A DNA stretch of 64,000 nt. Source: Aspidiotus rigidus. Lineage: Eukaryota; Arthropoda; Insecta; Hemiptera; Diaspididae. The stretch covers positions 1,302,001 through 1,366,000 of the forward strand of contig JAVHKY010000077.1 of NCBI GenBank assembly GCA_035079385.1, read 5' to 3'. The notes below the pieces were generated by a model. That model had not been told where the DNA came from. It worked only from the letters and a program-made list of their open reading frames with translations, and did not search any database. The position numbers were made by a program, and so were the translations under genes. Positions 47,541 to 58,049 of the stretch are shown piece by piece. Within the stretch, counting starts at the first letter, position 1; each line of letters opens with the position of its first letter.

Positions 47541-48385
47541 GCTGTCCGCCCTCCATTATAGGGTGGTTGCGGATTGTGTATGCATCAATATTGTATTTCC
47601 TTCAACATCGGTATCGAACCTTTAGAATAATATAACTTCAGTATTTGAAGAATCTCTTAGGCGAAACCCTCTCATTATAGCAATCGCCAAGTTGCGGTGC
47701 CTTTAACTCCAACACTCTCAAAGTCTCACTTAGAACTTAATTCTTATCCCTATGTTTGGTTTTCTTCCTGCAGAGTTTCGTTTATTTGTGGATGATACAC
47801 AGTTGTTGAGTAGGCCATAGAGTAATACTGCATTTTCCTGTTCCATTCCGTGGCCATCTGACTGTGGCTGCAAATGCTGATACCTGGTGCCATGTATGTA
47901 TCTTGTATGATAGAGGCTACCAGGCTACTCGGAGCAAGCGTTTCATCGATTCCAATCTTTTGAGAGACCAACTAAGCTTGCACCACTCACGCCTCACACT
48001 CAAATAAGGTATGCTGTAGTCCACGTTGCCTGCTCAACTTTCCTAGACTTCTTACGAATGTACTTCTTGAAGTAACCGTGGCCGCTTAACACCTCCGTCC
48101 GGTAAATATCAAGCTGACCATGGTCTCGGTTCATCCACTCTTCCAACACACGGGTCGTCCATTTTCCGAGATCACTCAGCAATTCTTACTTTCAGTTTCC
48201 AAGCAAGGAGTGCCTGGCCTCCTGTATGACCCGTAAAGCCCTTCGATCGGCCATTTTCCTATTTTTTGCTGCAGTTGGAAGGTGCGTGGATTGAACTTTC
48301 GACGGGTTGTGAATAATATGACCTCCGTCGTTCCTACTGCGAGTTCTATTCTGGCCGACCTCATCCAATGCGTCACTGCCTGGGA
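47541..48385 (-). pseudogene. R1-like non-LTR copy 4, fragment with internal deletion
   Basis: Matches copy 1 from the 3' untranslated region to about 6890, then skips ~420 bp and resumes at the equivalent of 7318 (GGATTGAACTTTCGACGGG), ending near the equivalent of 7425. Frames are fully broken. Minisatellite sequence flanks both ends. Confidence 0.85.
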
Positions 48386-48399
48386 GTCGTTTATACCGG

Positions 48400-48465
48400 A
48401 AGACTCGTAAAAATTTTGACTTCCTTGCCACATATAAAAGATAGAAGGAAGCTTAGAAATTAGGG
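48400..48465. repeat. 45-bp minisatellite remnant, right of R1-like copy 4
   Basis: GACTCGTAAAAATTTTGACT, then CCACATATAAAAGATAGAAG, is a diverged unit in the orientation seen at 33.4 kb. Confidence 0.5.
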
Positions 48466-49850
48466 TAGGTCAATTTTTGACGGCCGCCGCGCAACACACG
48501 ATGGCACGCCAAAAACAGACCCTTCCCTCCCATTGTACAGATTACTATAAAAAGTGTAGGATGAGTTATGGGATGGTTATGAGCATGAGACATCTTCACG
48601 GATTATACCACAGTCGGCAAATTTGTTGCTGAAATTGAAGCTGAGTATGAGTGAGTGAAATTAGGCGTTCTAATAAATTCTCCCTCTCCCCACACCATCA
48701 CGTACTCTCGCTATATAGAAAAAATCCCGTATTCTAACTAAAAGTCTGTTCGCCCGCAAAGGAGTTGTGAAGGGTCGGAATCATCCGAATTGAAAAGCTT
48801 CTGGCAATATTACGAGTATCACCCCCGTCCCCCTCTGAAGAATTTCGTACTTTGCCTCTAGTAAAGAGGTGATCGAAGATTTAGTTGGAGGATTTTATTC
48901 CGGTTTCTAGAACCGTATTTTTCGGAAATGTGTATAAAAATGCCCCCCTTTTCGCGTTTGAAATGTCGAAATTATACGATGTAAGTTTTCTTGATATTCT
49001 ACGTTGTAGTCGTGATTATCATTCTTTAAACATTGACGTTGATTGCAGAATGCGAAGGAGTATCAGAGGAAAGAAAACAACAACTAATTTTTTCGCAGAC
49101 GATTTCATTTTTCAAAATACGAACGTGTTCCGTAAGTCGCTGTGGGAGGCTTAAGTTGAAGCAATTCATGACTCCAGGTTTAGATATCTTGGGCGAGGGA
49201 AATGTTCTCGATGGAAAAATAAGGAGGAGTAGTGTTACTTAGTAACTTTTTTTGGTTAGAAACTGTCTGCTCGTAATTTCAACGACAGTGTTCTCGTCGG
49301 GACACAGATGGCGAGTAGAGAACAACCCTTATACCGTATGTTTTAAAAATTAGATGAACGGGACGCAGTTGACTAATTTTTTGGAATTTCTGTGATAGCG
49401 TTCGGTGGGTTATTATTAAATGACGAGAATGTTACTGCTATAAATCCATGGCGGTATTATATTTTACCAATATTTCACCGAGCTAGTGGGGTGGGTTACA
49501 AGATGAAAGTAAGACTTTAACGTAATGCTCGTGTTTCTTAAATAACTTGCGCCTGCAAATTGCTTCTTTAGTTTCGTCTCGCACTCGGTAAAATGACTGA
49601 AAGTTATGATTTTCTTTTTCGCTATGCTATTTCTTCGTGGCTGAACGTTACATCAGAAGAATATTTTCCAATAGAAAGTACACCGTTTAGTGCAATGAAA
49701 TTTTTAGTTTATACATTGAAACTAATGAGCAATGAAAAATGTCTACATTCATTTCATTCGTAAGGTGGCGAGATCTAATAAGATTTAGTTTTCCAAAATA
49801 GATTGAAAAGTGTAGTAATTTTGTTTGAAGAAATGGGATTCTGAAGATCC
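48466..49850. other. No gene recognised
   Basis: AT-rich, short ORFs only. Confidence 0.4.
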
Positions 49851-49854
49851 ACTG

Positions 49855-50720
49855 GTATGTCGACTCCATATCGACGTCGATTTAGTTGTACCCATTGTAG
49901 ACCGTAAATTGACCCAAAATAACCGGACATCAACTCGCATTAAGGTCAAAATTGATTCGACTCTCGGTATTGAAGATTGATGTCGACTGAAAATCGATGT
50001 TCCGCCCTTTCTCGATCGCAAATCAACCACTCCTATTCACCATCGACCCCTCATTGACGTTAAAGTCGATTTAGTTGCGCTCACTTAAGACCGCAAATCG
50101 ACCCAAAATGATTGGAAATTGACTCACAATCGACCGTTCTTTTTTAACGTCGAAGTTGAGTCACTACGCGGTATCAATCATGGATTGATGTCGACTGAAA
50201 ATTGACGTCGGTTTCGGGTCGATTCTTTGTCACTCCTCGGCAAAAGATGTGCAATCGACGTCAACATAGTCTGTCTGCGAATAACGATACATATCACCAA
50301 GCTCACACAACGTTTCAAGGGTGTGACTGTTCATCGATTTCAGATCGATGTCAATTTGAAATCGATTTAAAGTCGACTAGCATACTTTCCCAGAAGACTA
50401 AAAATCGACTGCGGTAATTGACGCAATAAAGCAGTTGATTTCAAGTCGATGAAAAAATTTTGAGGGGTGGATTCGAAATCGACTCCAGATCGGTTTCGCT
50501 TTGAGATCAATTCAAACTCTACTAGCGCACATTAAATTAGGAAAAGTCGACTCGAAATCGACGTAGCAATGGTCAAAATGGAGTGGACCTCTAATCGACC
50601 TGATATGGACGTCGACGTGAGGTCGACACTTCAACATTTTAACACCGACACAATTTGGACCAAGATTTTGAAAGTAGTAAACTCTCGGTCGATTAGTCGG
50701 TCAGAAATCGACGTCAGATG
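49855..50720. repeat. TCGA-rich degenerate repeat block
   Basis: The words ATCGAC, GTCGAT, GTCGAC and AAATCGA recur every 10-25 bp over ~860 bp, far above the surrounding density. At least one larger duplication is visible: GATTTAGTTG-ACCC-TGTAGACCG (49880) matches GATTTAGTTGCGCTCACTTAAGACCG (50068) and both lead to GATTGATGTCGACTGAAAAT (49975 and 50190). The block may be an old satellite built on a short TCGA-containing unit. Confidence 0.65.
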
Positions 50721-53499
50721 GACAGTCTGCATGGTTATTCAGTGATGTTTGCTGAATAGAGTTTGAAGTGGAAACGATTTTTATGTTCTGAAGAAAAAAT
50801 TTCGTTTTGTGTCAAACGAACTGAGATGAAAAGAAATAAAACGTATAGATCTGGGAGATAAGTTTAAGAGGAGATCTCATATTTTATATGTGAAAACATT
50901 TTGATCTAACTTTTCACTTTAGTTACAGATTTTTTTCTCCCCCCTCCCGTCCCTTCCTTATAGATTCGTCTCTGGTAACTGCTTTACTCGCAAGAGTCAC
51001 AAATTCAAATTTCAAAGAAAGTTTAAAATTTACTCGGAAAGTCGAAATTTTTGTCTTTCAAGTGGGTCAGATTTATTGATGACGTCATCGAGCGTGACAA
51101 AAAACTGTGAAGATTTTTCGTGGTGATTGTCCCAGGGTTAATCCTATCAATAACCTTCGCAAAATTGGCCAAAAAACCGTGAACGTTTTCCATGACGGTT
51201 TTCTAACTGCAGTCTCAATCTCATACCCAAATGCAATGCTAAAATAGATAGTTACCCTCTTCAATGTTGTCTGTTGAAAACAGTGGAGTCCCAACCAACA
51301 GCCGCCACCTTCTTCACGCGTATATCTTTTACATTTTGAAGTCAATTTTGAGATGAAGAAGTCAACATTGGACGACTCCTTTACAAAGTTTACAATTTGA
51401 GCCGTCCACCCGCTATGAGTGTTGCAATCGACAAAATTGAAAACGAGAGTAATTTCTCTAGTCAAGTCGGAGTCATCTAACGGAAGAATTAAGAGAACGA
51501 AATCTGTAGAACGTAAAATTTCCCGCAAGTTACCTCTCATGAAAATATTGATTTCACCATTCGCACGTGCACTGCCCTCGATTGCCTCGTTTTTGTCGGG
51601 CGCGATCTAGCCCTCACCAGGCCCAAGATCCTAATATTCTCTGAGCTTTGGCAACTTTTACAACACGAACGAATAGTGAAAATTCATGCTTGCGCTTAAT
51701 AATCGCCGAAAATCATGTCATTTTTACGTTTACATGATGCCACGTCCGGTAATATTCATGCAATTGGCAAATTTTTCATGTTCAGGAGATACCCTGGTTA
51801 ACGATAACGACTCTTTTCTTCTGTAAAGGTCGACATTGAATTTTATTACTGTTTAGGAGCCGAGCCGCAGCTAAAAAATCACGCTCAGAGTATTTATGAG
51901 TCATCTTGAAACTTACAATCGTTTGTGATATAATGAGAAATCATAATAATACACACTATTTTCCGTAGGGCAAACGAAAATTTTTGAGACTGCACTGTTT
52001 TCCGTACCAACGCAACATATTATTAAAAACAAACAATTCGAGTTCATTTTGCTCGACATTTCAATTTACACGCCTTTTCTGCAAGTATTCGCACACTTCC
52101 GTATCCATATCACGTACGTGCGAGTATTTCGTCGGCGACCGGTTATCAAAAGTGAACTATAAATATCGGTTGTCGTTCGAATAGATTCTAATGCTTCTTC
52201 CATCGGACCAAACGAATGCTAATTACTAATCGAGTCAAACGTTTCTTGATTTTTGGTAACACCTCGTACGAGAGCAATTAAAACATTCCTTTCACTCACT
52301 CAAGAAAGCTCGATTCCGAACTCAACGAACTGAACGTGGGCGGTAACGTTTGAACAGTACTTCAAACGCCCAACAACAACTTGATAATGTCGAAGCTGTA
52401 CACTGTGGTGCTTATTTTATAATCGTAGTCGAAGTGCACTGATTATGCGACCGATACGTGCTACCTATGTGGTCTTGGGGTAAAGCGAGTATAGAAAGAA
52501 CATTTCATACTTTTTAATTACTAAAATGACGGAGAACGATACTACATACTACCAAGCTACACACAGTATTAATAAACATTGAAATGTAAGATTCAAATTA
52601 CGTAATTAAGAAAAGTTGTTACACTCATTTCCTTGACAAAGACTGATCGTTATTTCCTTCACACGAAAATCAAACCAAAAACGATTTCAAAAGTCGAAAA
52701 ACAATTCTCTGGACTGCGTCATTCGAAATACTCGCACGTACTTTTGCGGCCGCGAATCGTCATTTTGAGAGATCATCTCTTCAACGAGTTCTCGGCACAT
52801 TTTCACGTAATATCTCGTGGAACAATTTCGATTCTACGAGTATACTACCTATTTTTGACGTCCATCGAGTCATCTAGATGAAAATATTTGCAGATGGCGA
52901 GAAATTTCTTTTCAATAGTTGTCCTTAAATACATTTTCAATAACATAAGCTTTCTAAGTCGTCTCATCTCTCTCGATCGACCATCACATTCTTCGTAAAT
53001 AATTCGATTCTATTCAGTCGGACATTCCCGAACCAAATATCTCGGATTGATAAGTATACGCTTTTAATGAAATAATGCCTCTTATTCATTTCCGCGAGTA
53101 TTGTGTCTGTAGAAGTATAAGAAAAAACCATTTTTATTTTAGCGATAATAAGTTTTTTCCGAACGAGTAATTTTTTGAATGAAATCTACTACGTTTCAGC
53201 TTACGTCATTGTAATCGAGTGACAACTTTTAGAAAAGAAAAGAAAAAAGTCGAGGTATTTCATCCATCGAATGTTATTAGAACAAGGTAAATCGCAATAT
53301 CGAGAGAGAATAACGGGTATAAGATACAGTATACTAGGTCTATACTAGGCTACTACAGTATTTCAACCTTTGCTGCTTTCATTATACCAGGCTTATTGTC
53401 AGCCCTTCGCCCAATTGGCATAACAACGAACAGTAGAACCCTTTGACGCGTTTTAGACGGTTTTCTGACTCTGGGACTACTCCTGAGAAAATCGTCACG
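50721..53499. other. No gene recognised
   Basis: Contains a 151-codon minus ORF at 51085-51540 lacking any recognised motif; its 3' end overlaps two copies of a phrase like AAAACTGTGAAGATTTTTC. A pair of TATACTAGG motifs lies at 53330-53350. No supported gene. Confidence 0.35.
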
Positions 53500-53859
53500 C
53501 AAAAACGACGACTTCCTTAACGAAGTTGAAGGAGGAGCACGAGGAACCTTTGGTTCACAAACTTACATGAGAGGAGGGGGGGCTTGTTTTCGACTTCCTA
53601 GTTGTGTATGATCCGAGGAAAGTAAAAAATTCCAAGTCTACTGCTCCTATCATGATTATAAAGTCTAAAGTTTTTCCAAGTTCCCCACCTATCCTATGTT
53701 ATAGCTGGGAAGTCGAAAGTCGACATTTCGTAAGTCCTAATTCTCTTAATTTTTGGTGGGACACCTAAATTTTCCCAAACACCTCTCGTGTAACAGGTTT
53801 CCTATTGAAACGCTACGGTTTTTGTCACGCTTGATGACGTCGTCAGTGACCGCGACCTA
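53500..53859. repeat. Composite dispersed repeat, target of the MULE
   Basis: ACGACTTCCTTAACGAAGTT, 45-bp minisatellite-like units (53600-53740) and GTAACAGGTTTCCTATTGAA follow the family order seen at 33.2-33.9 kb. The MULE's right flank (55951 on, GTAAGGACTTGGTGAATTTC) looks like another minisatellite unit. Confidence 0.6.
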
Positions 53860-53867
53860 CTGTAAGG

Positions 53868-54050
53868 GGGTGTAGGAAAATTGATCGCGAGAAAATTGAT
53901 AGCCAGAAAATTGAAAGCGGAAAATTGATATTATACGAAAATTCATAGTCACGAAAATTAATAGTTACGAAAATTGATAGTAACGAAAATTGATAGTTAC
54001 GATAATTGATAGTTAGGTAAATTAATAGATAAAAAATTCGTTGTTCGCGG
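53868..54050. repeat. Left subterminal array of the MULE
   Basis: About twelve irregular 12-17-bp units of GAAAATTGATAG(N)2-4, in one orientation. They mirror the array at 55790-55950. Likely transposase-binding sites, by analogy with other elements with subterminal repeats. Confidence 0.85.
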
Positions 54051-55538
54051 CTAATATCCAATGTTATGGGCGACACCTCGCAGATATTCAAGGCATAGGC
54101 CTTCGTCATCCATATCGTCCTCGTTGAAAGCAGACACTACTGAAAATAAGCGACTCGCTGCATCCTTGTACTTCCTCTTCTTACGAGGAGGTTCTCCGGC
54201 TATCGCTTCTTCGTATGACGCAAGCATAAGGGTTTGTTCCTTGAGGAGGGCGTTTAATAATTTGAAAATGTTTGCGTGCGTAGTCTCAAGAGTGGTCTCA
54301 AAGCCACGATGCCACCCCTCGACGGCATTATTAGTTTTCGGTATACTCTCCTTGACGGACTCGTAGCAGTTCCACCACTTATGAGGGAATCTGGGTTTAC
54401 GTCGTCGGCTACGATTTTGAGGACGTCCTACCCAAGTGTCTTCGAAGTAATCGATAACGCTTTGGCTTTCCTCTGGGAAAATTCCGCTAGACGTTAGGGT
54501 CTCGAAACAACTTTCGATTCTACCTACTGGTACGAAAGCAAGAGCAGCAAGGTGTCGCATTGTAAGGGCGAATTCCGCGTCGTTCTGATATCGTTCTTTC
54601 AAACCGCAAGCAGCAATTTTTCGAACCAGGCATTGGCAAAAATGGAAAAAACATCCCTGCGCGTGCACTGTAGGGAACTCGAACTGATACAGAAAGGATA
54701 CATAAAAGTTAGATGGAAATCATTTGACGTCATCTGAATAGTTTCCTCATTACTTACTGAGAAAGCTTTCACGGTTGCTACTTCAAAGTCCATCATGACG
54801 TACCGCGGACATAGATCAGGTTGTACGTTCTTGAGTTCCGCCAGTACTCGTTTGTAGGTGGTCTTTTTTTTTGTCCAGAAGAAGGGCGTAGACAAGGGGG
54901 AACGTATGTCCACGACGCATCCCGTGTATTGTAAACATTTGACAGAAATACTTAGGTGCGCACTTGAAAGTCCCATCAACGTACCAACGAGAACACGATC
55001 GCAAAATGGAGAGGTTCTTGTGAGTCCCAAACATTATAATTCGGTCTTCGTCATCAGGGCCCGAATCGAAGAGCAGAAATTCGTCATCTTCATGCGTGGT
55101 AGTACGCCCTCGAAGGTCTATTTCCCCTCTGGTCTTCGGGAGAGTGGTACAGTTTCCAGCTTTACGACGTCGATTCGTGATATTCCTTTTCAAATAGCGA
55201 ATGGATGGTAGGCTCGACTTGGCACTTTGCGACATTGCCTCGAAGCAATTCGCAATAACCACTTTAGGAGCATCCGTGGTGCTCTCAGCTGCCTCGCGAA
55301 TAGCTGCGGAAACTTTTTCGCCCTCGATAGCCGCTGCATCGCCAACATGATTGTGTTCTTTCCATCGTGACTTTATTTCGTCGCCAATTGTTGTCACCCG
55401 CGCAACACATTTAAATTTCTTCACACATTGACATTTCCAATGCACTTTGTCACCAATTTCACGATCACGGTAATAAATGTAACCCCCCTCGCATAACTTC
55501 AAATGACCCCGTTCACTCCGTACAAACGAAACCGACAT
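54051..55538 (-). pseudogene. MULE transposase with N-terminal FLYWCH finger, one intron, one frameshift
   Basis: Cut-and-paste transposase. The N-terminus (from 55538) is a FLYWCH zinc finger: GGYIYYRDREIGDKVHWKC, C-ARV, HNH (residues ~16-63). The catalytic core has the first Asp in RWYVDGTFKCAPKYF (~54945), the second in MMDFEVATVKAFS (~54795) and the Glu in NNAVEGWHRGFE (~54320). A 74-nt intron, GTAAGT..TATCAG, at 54757-54684 joins KAFS in phase 0 to FEFPTVHAQGCFFHF; without it the frame is wrong. A 9-A run (plus T9 at 54864-54872) needs one base fewer to keep the frame between LLLDKKK and TTYKRVL, so this copy, or the assembly, carries a frameshift. Corrected length would be about 470 aa, reasonable for a MULE. 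The C-terminus at 54051 lies at the edge of the left subterminal array. Confidence 0.88.
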
Positions 55539-55789
55539 CTTACGAGAATCTAAGTACAGTACTATTGATCGAATGCCGGTGCAATGCTGTTAAACGCTGT
55601 TCATAACCCTTATCATAATAATATTACATGTCGATACATTGGCCTACATCTGATTCACTTTTGTGTACCATACGTGCGAAAAAAAGAGGTTGAAGACATG
55701 TATCTTCCTGTGCTTATTCTTATCTCTCTTTTCTCACACTCTCTCTCTTACGGCTTGTACAGTATTACTGTACCGTATACGTATTTCAA

Positions 55790-55950
55790 TGCTATTAATT
55801 TTCGTCAGCTATGAATTTCCTCGCTATTAATTTTCGCCCGCTACGAATTTTCCAACTATCAATTTCGCGCTAACAATTTTCGCTCGCTATCAGTTTTCGG
55901 CTCTCAATTTTCTGGCTATCAATTTTCTCGCGATCAATTTACGGGTCACC
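55790..55950. repeat. Right subterminal array of the MULE
   Basis: About ten units of CTATCAATTTTC(G)(N)2-4, the inverted counterpart of 53868-54050. The outermost two units are nearly identical to the left end; inner ones have diverged. Confidence 0.85.
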
Positions 55951-55958
55951 CTGTAAGG

Positions 55959-56709
55959 ACTTGGTGAATTTCGGCCATCGCTGCACTGAGACCTGTAAGT
56001 TCGTCTTCATTATAGCGTAAGGCACAATAAACTTGGCTATACCAGGCCTGACACGCAACGTGCTAGGAGCTCCAGCTCATTCTGCAACCCATACTAGGTT
56101 CATCATACATATACCTATGTACTAGGCTTTCTCTATACTAGAGCTAACATAGTCTTCCGTTTCGGAATTTGGAAAAATTTCGACCTCTATTACCTTATGA
56201 GTTATCTTCTAGTAAACTAGACTAGACTAGGCTGAACTACTTGGCCACATACTCCTAACATTGGGTAAACTAGGTCCAGAGACAGAGGAAGAGAGGAGGC
56301 GGGATATAGTACGACGTCATAGGCCTATGCTAGTCTTATACTAGGCTTGTACTAAGCTGTTCAGGCGAACGAGTGGAAGCAGTAAGCTATTCACACTACA
56401 CTGTACACCAAGCTAAGAAATACTGATGGATGGAGACACTACTATGACGTCATCATGACCAAGATGGACGTATCAGAATTCAATATAATAGGTAGAATCG
56501 ATCATTATTATCGATATAATCGATATACTATTGGAGTGTAGGAAGCAAGCATATAATACCACATGTGTCTGGATGTTAGCTTCTGTGCTGTGTCATAGTT
56601 TTTCTTCTCTCAACTTCTATAGACCTTCTTTCTAGGCTTTTGGTGAAAAATTTTCAGTGTTGAGTCTTTTGGAAGAGTGATGGAGTCTAAATTCTAACAG
56701 AAAACCTGT
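55959..56709. repeat. TATACTAGG-rich composite repeat
   Basis: TACTAGG and CTAGACTAGG words cluster around 56090-56140, 56210-56240 and 56320-56350, with TGACGTCA at ~56446. Similar words occur at 53330-53350 and 57510-57800. No gene. Confidence 0.6.
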
Positions 56710-56717
56710 TCTAGAGG

Positions 56718-56886
56718 CAGGGCCGTATTAAGGGGGCAGGGGGGCATGTCCCCGGGCCCCACCAAAATGGGACCCTCACCACACGAGAAAGAAAAAAAAA
56801 GAAAAAGAGATTTTTCTTCTCTTTTTTGGGGGCGCCCACCACCGCTGGCCCTCTTAGCGAAAGTCTCTTAATCCGGCCCTGCACTG
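56718..56886. mobile_element. hAT-type MITE, 8-bp TSD, asymmetric ends
   Basis: The left end CAGGGCCGTATTAAG matches the right end CTTAATCCGGCCCTG in inverted orientation. The flanking octamer is TCTAGAGG (56710-56717 and 56887-56894). The right end carries five further bases (CACTG, giving CAGTG read inward) absent on the left, so the left terminus has apparently lost its outer CAGTG or the right is the complete hAT end. Interior is low-complexity. Confidence 0.8.
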
Positions 56887-56939
56887 TCTAGAGGGGTTTT
56901 TCTGAAAAATTTGCCGTACACCACCCGGCAAAAACTGCC

Positions 56940-57510
56940 CTATGACGTCACAGAGTCGATATGAAAAAATTTCCAAGTTTCTATAATGGGTCGTCACCGA
57001 TGACGTCATCCAGCGTTCCTACCCTCTTCTTCCGCTCCATACAGTATACTAATTTAGGGAATCTGTTCTATGGTTTTTTTTTTGAAAAAATTTCCGTCCC
57101 ACATCCGGCCAAGATGGACTTGGAAAAAGTTTGCTTTTTATTTATTTATTTAGTTTCTTTCTTTCTCTCTTTATATGATAGGAAGGTAAGTCCCCTTATC
57201 GTGTCTACCTCGGAAGTCAAAATTTCAACAGGTAACGTGTCCTAGGGGGTTTTCTGAAAAATTAGCCGTCCGTCGTCCTTCTGGGTACTTGAAACAATTT
57301 TGTTCCCCAAGTTACGAATATTAAGGAAGGGAATTGAAAAATTGGTGTTTCCAAACTCAGTTCCACACTACCCTAGAGGTCGAATTGATAGTGCGTTTTT
57401 TTAATAGTGGTTTCCTCAATAGGCCTATAAACCTCATTACTAAAACAAATTCGACCCGTAGAACACGTTCCCTGAGTTCCTCGTTTAACATCGTTAAGGA
57501 AGCCACAATT
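56940..57510. repeat. Composite dispersed repeat
   Basis: TATGACGTCACAGAGTCG, CCGATGACGTCATCCAGCG, a 45-bp unit near 57172-57230 and finally GAGTTCCTCGTTTAACATCG (57477-57496) follow the composite family order in inverted orientation relative to 33.2 kb. Confidence 0.6.
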
Positions 57511-57546
57511 TTATACTAGGCTTATACTAAGTCCAGGGCTCATTTA

Positions 57547-57775
57547 TACTAGGTCTCCCTAAAATAGGTCAAGGTCACTAATGGCGCATCAAGTGTATTT
57601 ACCCCTCTTCTTCCACTCCTTGGAGTATAATAGGCTTGTACTAGGTTTAGACTTCCTTGTTTCTAGGTTCCTAAAATAGGTTTAGGTCACTTGTGACGCC
57701 GCATCAAGCATCCCCTACCCCTCTTCTTTAGCTCCATGCAGTATATTAAGCCTACGTATACTAGGTTTAGGCCTC
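57547..57775. repeat. Tandem ~115-bp unit containing TATACTAGG
   Basis: 57547-57655 and 57662-57770 are diverged copies: CCTAAAATAGGT(C/T)(A/T)AGGTCAC, GCATCAAG, ACCCCTCTTCTT, CTCC, then TACTAGGTTTAG. Part of a third copy (CATCCAGCG, ACCCTCTTCTTCCGCTCCAT, CAGTATACTA) is at 57005-57052. Confidence 0.7.
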
Positions 57776-58049
57776 CTTTATACTAGCTTTATACTAGGTC
57801 TAGGTTTTCAAGTTTCTTAATGCTGGACCAAGAATGTCTCCTAAATTCCTCAAACAGGTGAGACCACTTCGCTCGGTACTTGGAATTTATTCAAGTCCCT
57901 CAATACTTTCTTCGCCCTCGGCTGTTTTTCATTTAAAAAGTCTCTGACCCCCCCCCCTAGTTATATCAGGGTCTCTGGTAAGATATGGCCAACTCCGCTC
58001 TTCATGCAAATTTTGACACGTTTCATGAATTCACTGAACTCTCTAATTG

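Larger units (their letters stand above)
53868..55950 (-). mobile_element. Mutator-like (MULE) DNA transposon with 8-bp TSD
   Basis: The octamer CTGTAAGG at 53860-53867 and 55951-55958 brackets a 2083-bp element. Ends are inverted: GGGTGTAGGAAAATTGATCG on the left against GGTGACCCGTAAATTGATCG read inward from the right. Both ends then continue GCGAGAAAATTGATAGCCAG, so identity is high just inside the termini. The only gene is a FLYWCH/MULE transposase filling the centre on the minus strand. Eight- to ten-bp duplications are normal for Mutator-like elements. Confidence 0.92.

Noticed and set aside
51085..51540. 151-codon minus ORF
   Set aside because: No motif, and its C-terminal part encodes a duplicated non-coding phrase; probably chance.
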